Assembly (NCBI GenBank): GCA_023417665.1
Contig: JAEZFA010000171.1
Location: 1-7,375, forward strand
DNA: 7,375 bases
Reading direction: 5' to 3'
Source: Pseudomonadota bacterium
GTDB taxonomy: Bacteria; Pseudomonadota; Alphaproteobacteria; Rhizobiales; Xanthobacteraceae
Positions 1-7,375 of this stretch are shown in pieces (positions within the stretch are counted from its first letter, which is position 1; each line of letters opens with the position of its first letter). Below the pieces are notes generated by a model that saw only the letters and a list, made by a program, of their open reading frames with translations, did no database searches and was not told the origin of the DNA. Position numbers and translations under genes: made by a program.

Positions 1-38
1 CCCCCCCGCCCCCCGCCCCCGCGCCCCCCCCCCCCCCC
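1..38. other. Low-complexity C run at the sequence edge (probable artefact)
   Basis: Thirty-four of these 38 bases are C; the other four are G, at 8, 15, 21 and 23. Read on the minus strand this would extend MnmE with a glycine/arginine run unlike anything in that family. The MnmE-like reading is normal up to about position 41 (Pro-Glu-Pro-Arg) and is lost exactly where the C run starts. A homopolymer-like tail at a contig end is typical of low-quality poly-G read ends (poly-C on the opposite strand). It should not be treated as real genome sequence. Confidence 0.75.
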
Positions 39-165
39 GCGGCTCCGGGATTTTCACGCCGAATGTTTCGAGGCCGACTCGAGCCTTCGGCCCGCTGATT
101 CTTACGACCGCAATCGCCGCCGGCAGACGCCCGCTCGACAAGGCATAGATCGTGTCCTCACTCAC
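1..165 (-). CDS. mnmE: tRNA modification GTPase MnmE (TrmE), N-terminal fragment
   Basis: Partial gene: 55 codons run from a GTG start at 165-163 to the left edge. The last dozen or so fall in the C-run artefact, leaving about 42 credible residues. These begin VSEDTIYALSSGRLP and continue through AIAVVRISGPKA, the conserved start of the tetrahydrofolate-binding TrmE N-terminal domain. The G domain and C-terminal cysteine lie outside the window. MnmE works with MnmG (GidA) to install the carboxymethylaminomethyl group on wobble uridine 34 of certain tRNAs in the cytoplasm. The start is supported by GGAG at 173-176, 7 nt upstream, and by an in-frame stop at 190-192 with no ATG between. The gene is divergent from the YyaL-family gene across only 36 bp. 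Residue pattern and start are seen; function is from the family. Confidence 0.85.
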   Translation of the reverse strand, partial: MSEDTIYALSSGRLPAAIAVVRISGPKARVGLETFGVKIPEPRGGGGARGRGAGG

Positions 166-172
166 CCGAACA

Positions 173-176
173 CTCC
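173..176 (-). promoter_or_regulatory. Ribosome binding site of mnmE (GGAG)
   Basis: On the minus strand GGAG lies 7 nt before the GTG at 165. It decides the start, because the reading frame has no ATG between the upstream stop (190-192) and the conserved protein start. Confidence 0.6.
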
Positions 177-201
177 GCCGGCCGGCGTGTTAGACCACTG
201 C

Positions 202-2247
<2,046 letters not shown>

Positions 2248-2292
2248 CCCCTCACGTCCCCGGAAGCACCGGAACGCCCGTCGCAACGGCGA

Positions 2293-2321
2293 TTGCCTTG
2301 CATCGGTCCTGTGCCTAGCTT
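2293..2321 (+). promoter_or_regulatory. Candidate promoter of the BASS transporter gene
   Basis: TTGCCT (2293-2298, 4/6 to the -35 consensus) and TAGCTT (2316-2321, 3/6 to -10) are separated by 17 nt in the 110-bp gap between the YyaL-family gene and the transporter gene. The match is weak. Since no terminator is visible after the upstream gene, read-through is equally possible. Confidence 0.25.
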
Positions 2322-2357
2322 GGCCGGCAACAACAAAATTCGCGGGGGCGAACGACC

Positions 2358-3224
2358 ATGCAAGCATCCATCCTGACCGATCTCCTGCTGCCGCTTTCCA
2401 TCGGCGTCATCATGTTCGGTCTTGGCCTGAGCCTGACCTGGGACGACTTCAAGCGCGTCGCGCGCTATCCCTTCGCGGTCGGCTTCGGCCTGTTCCTGCA
2501 GGTGGTGCTGCTTCCGCTTGCGGCCGCGGCGATTGCGATCGCGCTGAAACTGCCGCCGCATCTTGCGCTGGGCCTGATGCTGGTGGCGGCCGCCCCCGGC
2601 GGCGCGACCGCGAATATCTACAGCCACCTCGCCAAAGGAGACGTCGCGCTGAACATCACGCTGACCGCGGTCAACAGCGTGCTCGCGCTCGTGACACTGC
2701 CCATCGTGATCAACCTGTCGCTCGAATATTTCTTCGGCGCCGGTCAATATGTGCCGCCGCCGCACCGCAAGGTGATCGAGGTCGCCGCCATCATTCTGGT
2801 TCCGGTGGTGCTCGGCATGCTGGTGCGCGCCCGCTCCGAGAGCTTCGCGAAGCGCATGGAAAAGCCGATCAAGATCTTTTCGGTGCTGGTGCTCGCGATC
2901 CTGATTCTCGCCGCGATCTATATCGAGCGCGCGAAGCTGCTCGACAGCATCATCGCGGTCGGCCTTGCCTGCCTGCTTTTCAACGTCATCAGCATGCTGA
3001 CCGGCTATCTCGCGCCGCTCGCGCTGCGGCTGCCGGAGCGGCAGGCCATCGCGATCACCATGGAGATCGGGATTCACAACACCGCGCTTGCAATCTATGT
3101 CGCGCTGAACGTGCTGAACAATCCCGCGGCCTCGCTGGTGCCGGGCATCTACACGCTTTGCATGTATCTGACGGCGACGCTGTTTGCGGTCTACGTCTCG
3201 AGGCGCAACGTCGCGCCGGCATAA
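2358..3224 (+). CDS. BASS-family (bile acid:sodium symporter-like) transporter
   Basis: 288 residues, very hydrophobic throughout, with roughly 9-10 membrane-spanning segments, the normal size for bacterial BASS proteins of the inner membrane. Family signatures are in order: GLGLSLTWDDF (21-31), APGGATANIYSHLAKGDVALN (79-99, the first crossover region) and EIGIHNTALA (236-245, the second crossover region). BASS proteins usually import organic anions (bile acids, pantoate, keto acids) with sodium; the substrate here cannot be read from sequence. By remembered alignment to the Neisseria ASBT structure, several sodium-site positions differ, notably His240 where Gln is found, so sodium coupling should not be assumed. 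The ATG at 2358 is preceded by a G-rich GGGGG (2344-2348) at 9 nt, a poor Shine-Dalgarno. The gene ends just before a strong terminator and converges on rho. It has no functional link to its neighbours that I can see. Confidence 0.88.
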   Translation: MQASILTDLLLPLSIGVIMFGLGLSLTWDDFKRVARYPFAVGFGLFLQVVLLPLAAAAIAIALKLPPHLALGLMLVAAAPGGATANIYSHLAKGDVALNITLTAVNSVLALVTLPIVINLSLEYFFGAGQYVPPPHRKVIEVAAIILVPVVLGMLVRARSESFAKRMEKPIKIFSVLVLAILILAAIYIERAKLLDSIIAVGLACLLFNVISMLTGYLAPLALRLPERQAIAITMEIGIHNTALAIYVALNVLNNPAASLVPGIYTLCMYLTATLFAVYVSRRNVAPA

Positions 3225-3245
3225 GGCAAGCGCGCTTCGACGAAC

Positions 3246-3276
3246 AAAAAAGCCCGGTGTCGCCACCGGGCTTTTT
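3246..3276. terminator. Bidirectional rho-independent terminator between the BASS gene and rho
   Basis: GCCCGGTG (3252-3259) and CACCGGGC (3264-3271) form a perfect 8-bp GC-rich stem with a TCGC tetraloop. Six A precede it (3246-3251) and five T follow (3272-3276), so it can terminate transcription on either strand. It sits 21 bp after the transporter stop and 19 bp after the rho stop on the other strand, and should serve both convergent genes. Confidence 0.92.
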
Positions 3277-3295
3277 CTTCGTGCACTAAGAAGCC

Positions 3296-4561
3296 TCAGG
3301 TATTCATGCTGTCGAAGAACTCGCCGTTGTTCTTGGTCTGCTTGAGCTTGTCGATGAGGAATTCGATCGCATCGACCGTACCCATCGGGTTGAGGATGCG
3401 GCGCAGCACATACATCTTCTTGAGCTGATCCGGCGGCACCAGCAGCTCTTCCTTGCGGGTGCCGGAGCGGGTGATGTCCATCGCCGGGAACACGCGCTTG
3501 TCGGAAACCTTGCGGTCGAGAATGATTTCCGAGTTACCGGTGCCCTTGAATTCTTCGAAGATGACTTCGTCCATGCGCGAGCCGGTATCGATCAACGCGG
3601 TCGCGATGATCGTCAGCGAGCCGCCTTCCTCGATGTTACGTGCCGCACCGAAGAAGCGCTTCGGCCGCTGCAGCGCGTTGGCATCGACACCGCCGGTCAG
3701 CACTTTGCCTGAAGACGGCACCACCGTGTTGTAGGCGCGGCCCAGGCGCGTGATCGAATCGAGCAGGATCACGACGTCGCGGCCATGTTCGACCAGCCGC
3801 TTCGCCTTCTCGATCACCATTTCCGCGACCGCGACGTGGCGCGACGCCGGCTCGTCGAAGGTCGAGGAAACCACCTCGCCCTTCACCGAGCGCTGCATGT
3901 CGGTGACTTCCTCCGGCCGCTCGTCGATGAGCAGCACGATCAGGTAGCATTCCGGGTGATTGGCCGTGATCGAATGCGCGATGTTCTGAAGGAGAACGGT
4001 CTTGCCGGTGCGCGGCGGCGCGACGATCAGCCCGCGCTGGCCTTTGCCGAGCGGCGCCACGATATCGATGATGCGCGAGGAGTTGTCCTTGCGCGTCGGA
4101 TCCTCGATTTCCATCTTGATCCGCTCGTCCGGATAGAGCGGGGTCAGGTTATCGAAGTGAACCTTGTGCTTGATCTTCTCCGGATCGTCGAAGTTGATCG
4201 TGCTGACTTTCAGGAGCGCGAAATAACGCTCGCCCTCTTTCGGCGAACGGATATGCCCCTCGACGGTGTCGCCCGTGCGTAGCGAGAAGCGCCGGATCTG
4301 CGAGGGCGAAATGTAGATGTCGTCGGGGCCCGCGAGATAATTCGCATCCGGCGAGCGCAAGAAGCCGAAGCCGTCCGGCAGCACTTCGACGACGCCTTCG
4401 CCGACGATGTCGATTTCTTTCGCGGCGTATTGCTTGAGGATCGCGAACATCAATTCCTGCTTGCGCAGCGTGCTCGCGTTTTCGACTTCCAATTCCTCCG
4501 CCACTGCAAGCAGCTCGACCGGGGATTTGGCTTTGAGTTCGGTAAGTTTGATTTCCCGCAT
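3296..4561 (-). CDS. rho: Transcription termination factor Rho
   Basis: 421 residues, normal for the family. Rho is a hexameric RNA-dependent ATPase that loads on C-rich unstructured RNA and ends transcription. Order of parts: Rho_N helical bundle (about 1-48); cold-shock-like primary RNA-binding domain (about 52-125) with GFGFLRS (64-70) and DDIYISPSQIRRF (80-92); RecA-type ATPase domain with Walker A APPRTGKT (181-188), Walker B ILLDS (265-269), Q-loop KRFFGAARNIEEGGS (301-315) and the GTGNSEI segment (340-346). All catalytic motifs are intact. Start ATG 4561 has AAGGA 9 nt upstream (4571-4575). It lies downstream of hemE-hemJ on the same strand after a 219-bp gap and converges on the BASS gene. 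The long leader could carry autoregulation, as known for E. coli rho, but that is inference. Confidence 0.98.
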   Translation of the reverse strand: MREIKLTELKAKSPVELLAVAEELEVENASTLRKQELMFAILKQYAAKEIDIVGEGVVEVLPDGFGFLRSPDANYLAGPDDIYISPSQIRRFSLRTGDTVEGHIRSPKEGERYFALLKVSTINFDDPEKIKHKVHFDNLTPLYPDERIKMEIEDPTRKDNSSRIIDIVAPLGKGQRGLIVAPPRTGKTVLLQNIAHSITANHPECYLIVLLIDERPEEVTDMQRSVKGEVVSSTFDEPASRHVAVAEMVIEKAKRLVEHGRDVVILLDSITRLGRAYNTVVPSSGKVLTGGVDANALQRPKRFFGAARNIEEGGSLTIIATALIDTGSRMDEVIFEEFKGTGNSEIILDRKVSDKRVFPAMDITRSGTRKEELLVPPDQLKKMYVLRRILNPMGTVDAIEFLIDKLKQTKNNGEFFDSMNT

Positions 4562-4780
4562 TGGGAATAGTCCTTGATCTAGCGGATGCCGCCGCCACGG
4601 ATGTTGCAGTTCAGGGAGATACAGGTCTTTCGGGCGGGTCTAGGAAATCTGGCGCCCGGCGACGCGGCCGATAGCAAATGGATTACGGCGGTCCGCGGTC
4701 GATGCCTGCATTTGAAGGAAGGCACGGCGAAAATAGGTAAATCCGGCGCGCCGCGCAAGCCCGGCGACGCGAGGCAGCGG
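4562..4780 (-). promoter_or_regulatory. rho leader / intergenic region with a candidate promoter
   Basis: This 219-bp gap lies between the hemJ stop and the rho start. Reading on the minus strand, TTGCGC (4753-4758, 3/6 to -35) and TATTTT (4730-4735, 4/6 to -10) are spaced by 17 nt, which would give a rho leader of about 160 nt. A 13-base direct repeat, GCCCGGCGACGCG on the plus strand, occurs at 4654-4666 and 4759-4771. The rho Shine-Dalgarno is at 4571-4575. I see no rho-independent terminator after hemJ, so rho could also be read from the hemE promoter. No convincing short gene was found in the gap. Confidence 0.35.
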
Positions 4781-5203
4781 CTAGAACGGCTTCACCACCG
4801 CCAGAATCACGATTCCGATCATCAGGAGCGTCGGAATTTCGTTCGCGACCCGATAGAAGCGATCCGGCCGGGTATTGGCATCGGCCGCGAAGACCTTCAC
4901 CCAGCGCGACATCACGCCATGCATCCCCGAGAGCGCGATCACCAGCACGAACTTCGCGTGCATCCAGCCCGAGCGCCACGCACCGGTCTCGTAGACGAGC
5001 CACAGTCCGGCAAGCCAGGTCACGATCATCGCGGGCAGCGCAATTGCCTTGAGCAGCCGCCGCTCCATGATCTTGAAGGTCTCCGACTGGATCGAACCTT
5101 TCTGCGCCGCGCAGTGATAGACCATGAGCCGCGGCAGATAGAGCAGCGCCGCCATCCACGAAATCACCGCCAGAATGTGAAGCGCCTTGATCCAGAGATA
5201 CAT
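4781..5203 (-). CDS. hemJ: Protoporphyrinogen IX oxidase, HemJ type
   Basis: 140 residues, the usual length. HemJ (UPF0093) is an inner-membrane heme-containing enzyme that oxidises protoporphyrinogen IX to protoporphyrin IX, the penultimate step of heme synthesis in many proteobacteria that lack HemG and HemY. Four membrane segments are visible at about 2-24, 53-72, 81-101 and 121-138. Family signatures are KALHILAVISWMAALLYLPR (6-25), with His9, Trp16 and Arg25, then VYH (28-30), MHAKF (81-85), FYRVANEIPTLLM (116-128) and the C-terminal VVKPF. The ATG at 5203 comes 3 nt after the hemE stop, and GGAG lies 11 nt upstream inside hemE, which suggests translational coupling. The neighbouring heme gene supports the call. 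Confidence 0.93.
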   Translation of the reverse strand: MYLWIKALHILAVISWMAALLYLPRLMVYHCAAQKGSIQSETFKIMERRLLKAIALPAMIVTWLAGLWLVYETGAWRSGWMHAKFVLVIALSGMHGVMSRWVKVFAADANTRPDRFYRVANEIPTLLMIGIVILAVVKPF

Positions 5204-5206
5204 GGC

Positions 5207-6244
5207 TCAGCGCGCTCCGCTTTCCCGCACACGGCGGATCATCTGCTCGACATGCGCGATCGGCGTCTCCTTGCGGATGCCGTGGCCGAGGTTGAAGACA
5301 TGGCGCGCACCGTTGATGTCCCGCAGCACGTTGTCCACCGCTTCATCCAGTGCTTTTCCACCGGCGATCAGCGCCAAAGGATCAAGATTTCCCTGGATTG
5401 CCGACTTTTCCCCGATCCTCACAAGCAGCGCCTTGCGATCGGTAATCCAGTCGATTCCGACCGCATTTGCCGATGTCTGCTCCGCGACTGCCGCAATTCC
5501 CGCAAGCGAAGCACCCTTCGGAAACACGATGACCCGCGCAGCGGGCACCGCGGCCCGCACCTTGCGCACGATTTCCGCAACAGGGCGCACGCACCAGCGC
5601 TCGAACGCCGCCGGTTCAAGCACGCCCGACCAGGTGTCGAAAATCTGCACGGCATCCGCACCCGCCTTGAGCTGGCCGATCAGATGCGCGGCCGATGCAT
5701 CGACCAGCCGGTCGATAATCTTCTGGAACAGCGCCGGTTCGCGCATCGCGAGTAACCGCGCCGGCGTCTGATCTTCCGTACCTCGTCCCGCCACCAGATA
5801 GGTCGCGACAGTCCAGGGCGCGCCGCAGAAGCCGATCAGCCCGGTTTCCTTCGGCAAGTCCGCCCGCGTCCGCGCCAGCGCCTCGTAGACCCGCGTGGTG
5901 ATTTCCGGGTCCAGCATTTCCGCCAGCCGCCCGAAGCTCGCCTCGTCATCGACCGGCGCAAGCCGCGGTCCTTCGCCTTCCTCGAACCACAGCTTCGCGC
6001 CGAGCGCGTAAGGCACGATCAGGATATCGGAAAAGATAATCGCAGCATCGAAGCCGAAGCGCCGGATCGGTTGCAGGGTGACTTCGGATGCAAGCGCAGG
6101 ATTGAGACAGAGATCGACGAAACCACCCGCCTTCGCGCGCGTTTCACGATACTCGGGAAGATAGCGTCCCGCCTGCCGCATCATCCAGACCGGCGGTATG
6201 TCGAAATGCTCTCCATCCAGCACGCGGAGAAACTTTCCACTCAC
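5207..6244 (-). CDS. hemE: Uroporphyrinogen III decarboxylase
   Basis: 345 residues, typical length. HemE removes the four acetate carboxyls of uroporphyrinogen III to give coproporphyrinogen III in the cytoplasm, without a cofactor. Signatures: RQAGRYLPEYR (23-33), IFSDIL with Asp73, GFCGAPWT (138-145), Tyr149, TWSG with Ser206, GIDW (263-266), QGNLDP (284-289) and FNLGHGI with His321. By remembered alignment, Arg23, Arg27, Asp73, Tyr149, Ser206 and His321 correspond to human UROD Arg37, Arg41, Asp86, Tyr164, Ser219 and His339, so the active site is complete. The start is GTG at 6244 with GGAAGGA ending 10 nt upstream. It is first in a block with hemJ and diverges from ppsR across the proposed replication origin, so its promoter must lie in or near the origin's AT-rich stretch. 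Confidence 0.98.
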   Translation of the reverse strand: MSGKFLRVLDGEHFDIPPVWMMRQAGRYLPEYRETRAKAGGFVDLCLNPALASEVTLQPIRRFGFDAAIIFSDILIVPYALGAKLWFEEGEGPRLAPVDDEASFGRLAEMLDPEITTRVYEALARTRADLPKETGLIGFCGAPWTVATYLVAGRGTEDQTPARLLAMREPALFQKIIDRLVDASAAHLIGQLKAGADAVQIFDTWSGVLEPAAFERWCVRPVAEIVRKVRAAVPAARVIVFPKGASLAGIAAVAEQTSANAVGIDWITDRKALLVRIGEKSAIQGNLDPLALIAGGKALDEAVDNVLRDINGARHVFNLGHGIRKETPIAHVEQMIRRVRESGAR

Positions 6245-6254
6245 TTCGCGATTA

Positions 6255-6261
6255 TCCTTCC
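6255..6261 (-). promoter_or_regulatory. Ribosome binding site of hemE (GGAAGGA)
   Basis: On the minus strand GGAAGGA ends 10 nt before the GTG at 6244. This strong Shine-Dalgarno supports the GTG as the true start. Confidence 0.65.
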
Positions 6262-6266
6262 CTGTA

Positions 6267-6299
6267 TAGAATCTTTTCTAGAATCTTATTTTGAGTCTG
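6267..6299 (+). repeat. Three 12-bp-spaced AT-rich repeats, each with a GANTC site
   Basis: TAGAATCTT occurs exactly at 6267-6275 and 6279-6287, and a degenerate third copy TTGAGTCTG (6/9) follows in phase at 6291-6299. Each unit contains GANTC (GAATC, GAATC, GAGTC). The array lies in the AT-rich part of the proposed origin and resembles the AT-rich 13-mers that melt first at the E. coli origin. It also overlaps the region where the hemE promoter should be, so it may influence hemE transcription. Confidence 0.6.
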
Positions 6300-6315
6300 T
6301 TTGACCTATCGACTC

Positions 6316-6324
6316 CGTGGACAA
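6316..6324 (-). promoter_or_regulatory. Candidate DnaA box
   Basis: CGTGGACAA on the plus strand reads TTGTCCACG on the minus strand and matches 7 of 9 bases of TTATCCACA. It lies 15-20 bp from the AT-rich repeats, the usual arrangement for a DnaA box beside an unwinding element, and directly follows a GACTC methylation site at 6311-6315. Confidence 0.5.
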
Positions 6325-6453
6325 GTGATCGTTCAGACCGAACGCTCCACCTACTCTTTCATCCCCGGAAATCACATCGACCGAAACGCGTTGTCCTGCT
6401 GCACTTCACGAACTTCTTCCCACAAGTCACAGCTCTTCTCCAGATTCACGCCT

Positions 6454-6484
6454 GCGGCGAATGAATCGGGACGATTCCGGCCGC
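6454..6484. repeat. Imperfect hairpin whose arms are GANTC sites
   Basis: GAATCG (6463-6468) and CGATTC (6472-6477) are perfect inverted repeats around a GGA loop. GCGGC (6454-6458) and GCCGC (6480-6484) extend the hairpin across a small internal loop. There is no T run, so it is not a typical terminator. It could act in the ppsR leader RNA or as a DNA structure in the origin; neither is shown. Confidence 0.45.
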
Positions 6485-6527
6485 TATCCCAAGGCGCCCT
6501 TGCGCCGGCTCATTTCGCGTGGCCTTC

Positions 6528-6543
6528 TCCCCAGCAATCCACA
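6528..6543 (+). promoter_or_regulatory. Candidate W-box plus DnaA box next to ppsR
   Basis: TCCCCA (6528-6533) equals the weak DnaA-binding W-box described for the Caulobacter origin (recalled consensus). One base later comes CAATCCACA (6535-6543), 7/9 to the DnaA box. The pair ends 21 nt before the ppsR start codon. Confidence 0.45.
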
Positions 6544-6564
6544 GGTGCGCCGGGAAAACGCGCA

Positions 6565-7375
6565 GTGCCCAAGTCGAAAAGCTACTTCCACCTTCATCTG
6601 GTTTCGGACGCGACCGGCGAGACGCTGCTTGCCGTCGGCCGGGCGGCAGCCGCGCAATATTCGACGGTATCGCCGATCGAGCACGTTTATCCGCTGATCC
6701 GCAACGTGAAGCAGCTTGAGCCGGTGCTTTCCGATATCGAGGCCAATCCCGGCATCGTGCTTTATACGCTGGTGGACCCGGTGCTGAACGACCGCCTGGT
6801 GCACCATTGCCGCGAACGCGGCATCCCGCATCTTTCGATTCTTGGGCCGGTACTAAGTCTTTTCGCCTCTTATCTCGGAACCGAAACGACTCCCCGCGTC
6901 GGCGGCCAGCATATGCTCAATGCCGAGTATTTCCGGCGGATCGACGCCCTCAACTACACGCTCGTGCATGACGACGGGCAGCACCCCGAAAATCTCGACG
7001 AAGCCGACGTGGTGCTGGTCGGGATTTCCCGCACCTCCAAGACGCCCACCAGCATTTATCTCGCCAATCGCGGGATCAAGACGGCTAACGTGCCGCTCGT
7101 ACCCGGCATCGACCCGCCCGCGGAACTCGAAAAAATCACCCGGCCGCTGGTCGTCGGCCTGATCGCGAGTCCCGAGCGGATCGTGCAGATCCGCCAGAAC
7201 CGGCTGCTCGGCCTGAACGCGCATCAATCCGATTCCAATTATGTCGACCGCCACTCGGTGAGCGACGAGATCGCAAATTCGCGCAAGCTCTGCGCGCGGC
7301 ACAACTGGCCGATCATCGACGTCACGCGCCGCTCCATCGAGGAAACCGCCGCCGCCGTGTTCGCACTATTGAAGG
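6565..7375 (+). CDS. ppsR: Pyruvate,phosphate dikinase / PEP synthase regulatory protein (PSRP), nearly complete
   Basis: 270 codons run from GTG 6565 to the right edge with no stop; the family is about 270-280 residues, so only a few codons should be missing. Members (DUF299) are bifunctional: an ADP-dependent kinase inactivates PPDK or PEP synthase by phosphorylating a threonine, and a phosphate-dependent phosphorylase reverses it. They thus set flux between pyruvate and PEP in the cytoplasm. Signatures: SYFHLHLVSDATGETL (6-21), the N-terminal family start; TPRVGGQHMLNAEYF (109-123); HDDG (135-138); and the P-loop-like GISRTSKTP (153-161), followed by VPLVPG (176-181). Which target enzyme the organism has is not visible. 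The GTG start is chosen because the recognised family start falls just after it and the frame has no ATG upstream; the Shine-Dalgarno (GGGA, 6552-6555) is weak. It is divergent from hemE across the proposed origin. Confidence 0.93.
   Translation, partial: MPKSKSYFHLHLVSDATGETLLAVGRAAAAQYSTVSPIEHVYPLIRNVKQLEPVLSDIEANPGIVLYTLVDPVLNDRLVHHCRERGIPHLSILGPVLSLFASYLGTETTPRVGGQHMLNAEYFRRIDALNYTLVHDDGQHPENLDEADVVLVGISRTSKTPTSIYLANRGIKTANVPLVPGIDPPAELEKITRPLVVGLIASPERIVQIRQNRLLGLNAHQSDSNYVDRHSVSDEIANSRKLCARHNWPIIDVTRRSIEETAAAVFALLK

Larger units (their letters stand above)
6245..6564. other. Probable chromosomal replication origin (oriC)
   Basis: This 320-bp gap separates divergent hemE and ppsR. In Caulobacter crescentus the origin lies between hemE and a ppsR homologue, and in Sinorhizobium meliloti it is next to hemE, so synteny alone points here. 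Seen in the sequence: an AT-rich stretch (6265-6292, 23 of 28 bases A or T) with 12-bp repeats, a candidate unwinding element; DnaA-box-like sites CGTGGACAA (6316-6324, 7/9 to TTATCCACA on the minus strand) and CAATCCACA (6535-6543, 7/9 on plus); a TCCCCA W-box-like site (6528-6533); and seven GANTC methylation sites. No TTAA-N7-TTAA CtrA site was found. The gap also must hold promoters of both flanking genes; TTGACC (6301-6306) is a possible -35 for ppsR but lacks a good -10. Perfect DnaA boxes are absent, so the call depends on synteny plus the cluster of weaker signals. Confidence 0.72.

Noticed and set aside
5331..5362. Two DnaA-box-like sequences (TTGTCCACC at 5331 and TTTTCCACC at 5354) inside hemE
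   Set aside because: Both are 7/9 matches but sit in conserved hemE coding sequence almost 900 bp from the AT-rich element; such matches are expected by chance from coding constraints.
4586..5755. A 389-codon plus-strand open frame opposite hemJ and hemE
   Set aside because: Antisense shadow of two well-supported genes, with basic composition and no motif.
6252..6260. TTATCCTTC as a DnaA box
   Set aside because: Only 6/9 to the consensus, and the TCCTTCC part is explained by the hemE Shine-Dalgarno on the other strand.
6301..6329. Sigma-70-type promoter for ppsR with TTGACC as -35
   Set aside because: The -35 is good (5/6), but 17 nt downstream there is only AGTGAT (3/6), so it is not listed as a separate feature.
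6461..6697. A 78-codon plus-strand frame with an ATG at 6461 in the proposed origin
   Set aside because: It is out of frame with ppsR, runs into it, and has a basic composition without motifs; ppsR itself is clearly read from 6565.

Overview
The window looks like conserved core chromosome from a GC-rich alphaproteobacterium, most likely of the order Hyphomicrobiales (Rhizobiales) and possibly close to Nitrobacteraceae/Xanthobacteraceae. This rests on high GC with GC-rich third codon positions, the gene order hemE-hemJ-rho near mnmE, and protein motifs typical of that group. The taxonomic call is inference from gene order and remembered family sequences; no search was run.

Layout, left to right. 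Positions 1-38 are an almost pure C run that looks like an assembly or read artefact at a contig end. It is joined to the 5' end of mnmE (minus strand, tRNA modification GTPase, broken by the edge). Divergent from it, across 36 bp, is a gene for a YyaL/SSP411-family protein (thioredoxin-like domain plus alpha-barrel, plus strand). A BASS-family (bile acid:sodium symporter-like) membrane transporter follows on the plus strand. A strong hairpin terminator at 3246-3276 separates it from the convergent minus-strand block hemE-hemJ-rho: uroporphyrinogen decarboxylase, the HemJ-type protoporphyrinogen oxidase, and transcription termination factor Rho. HemE and HemJ are separated by 3 nt and act in the same pathway (heme synthesis). 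Rho is 219 bp further down and probably has its own promoter.

The most interesting part is the 320 bp between hemE and the divergent ppsR (pyruvate,phosphate dikinase / PEP synthase regulatory kinase, cut at its 3' end by the window edge). In Caulobacter crescentus and Sinorhizobium meliloti the chromosomal replication origin lies beside hemE, and in Caulobacter it lies between hemE and a ppsR homologue. This gap has origin-like content: an 82% A+T stretch with 12-bp repeats, seven GANTC (CcrM-type methylation) sites, near-consensus DnaA boxes and a TCCCCA W-box. I therefore propose it as oriC. hemE, hemJ, rho and mnmE would be co-oriented with the left replication fork and ppsR with the right, while yyaL and the transporter would face the left fork.

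I found no mobile elements, CRISPR, tRNA or rRNA genes. No novel multi-gene system is evident; the genes are housekeeping genes plus one transporter and one poorly understood conserved protein.
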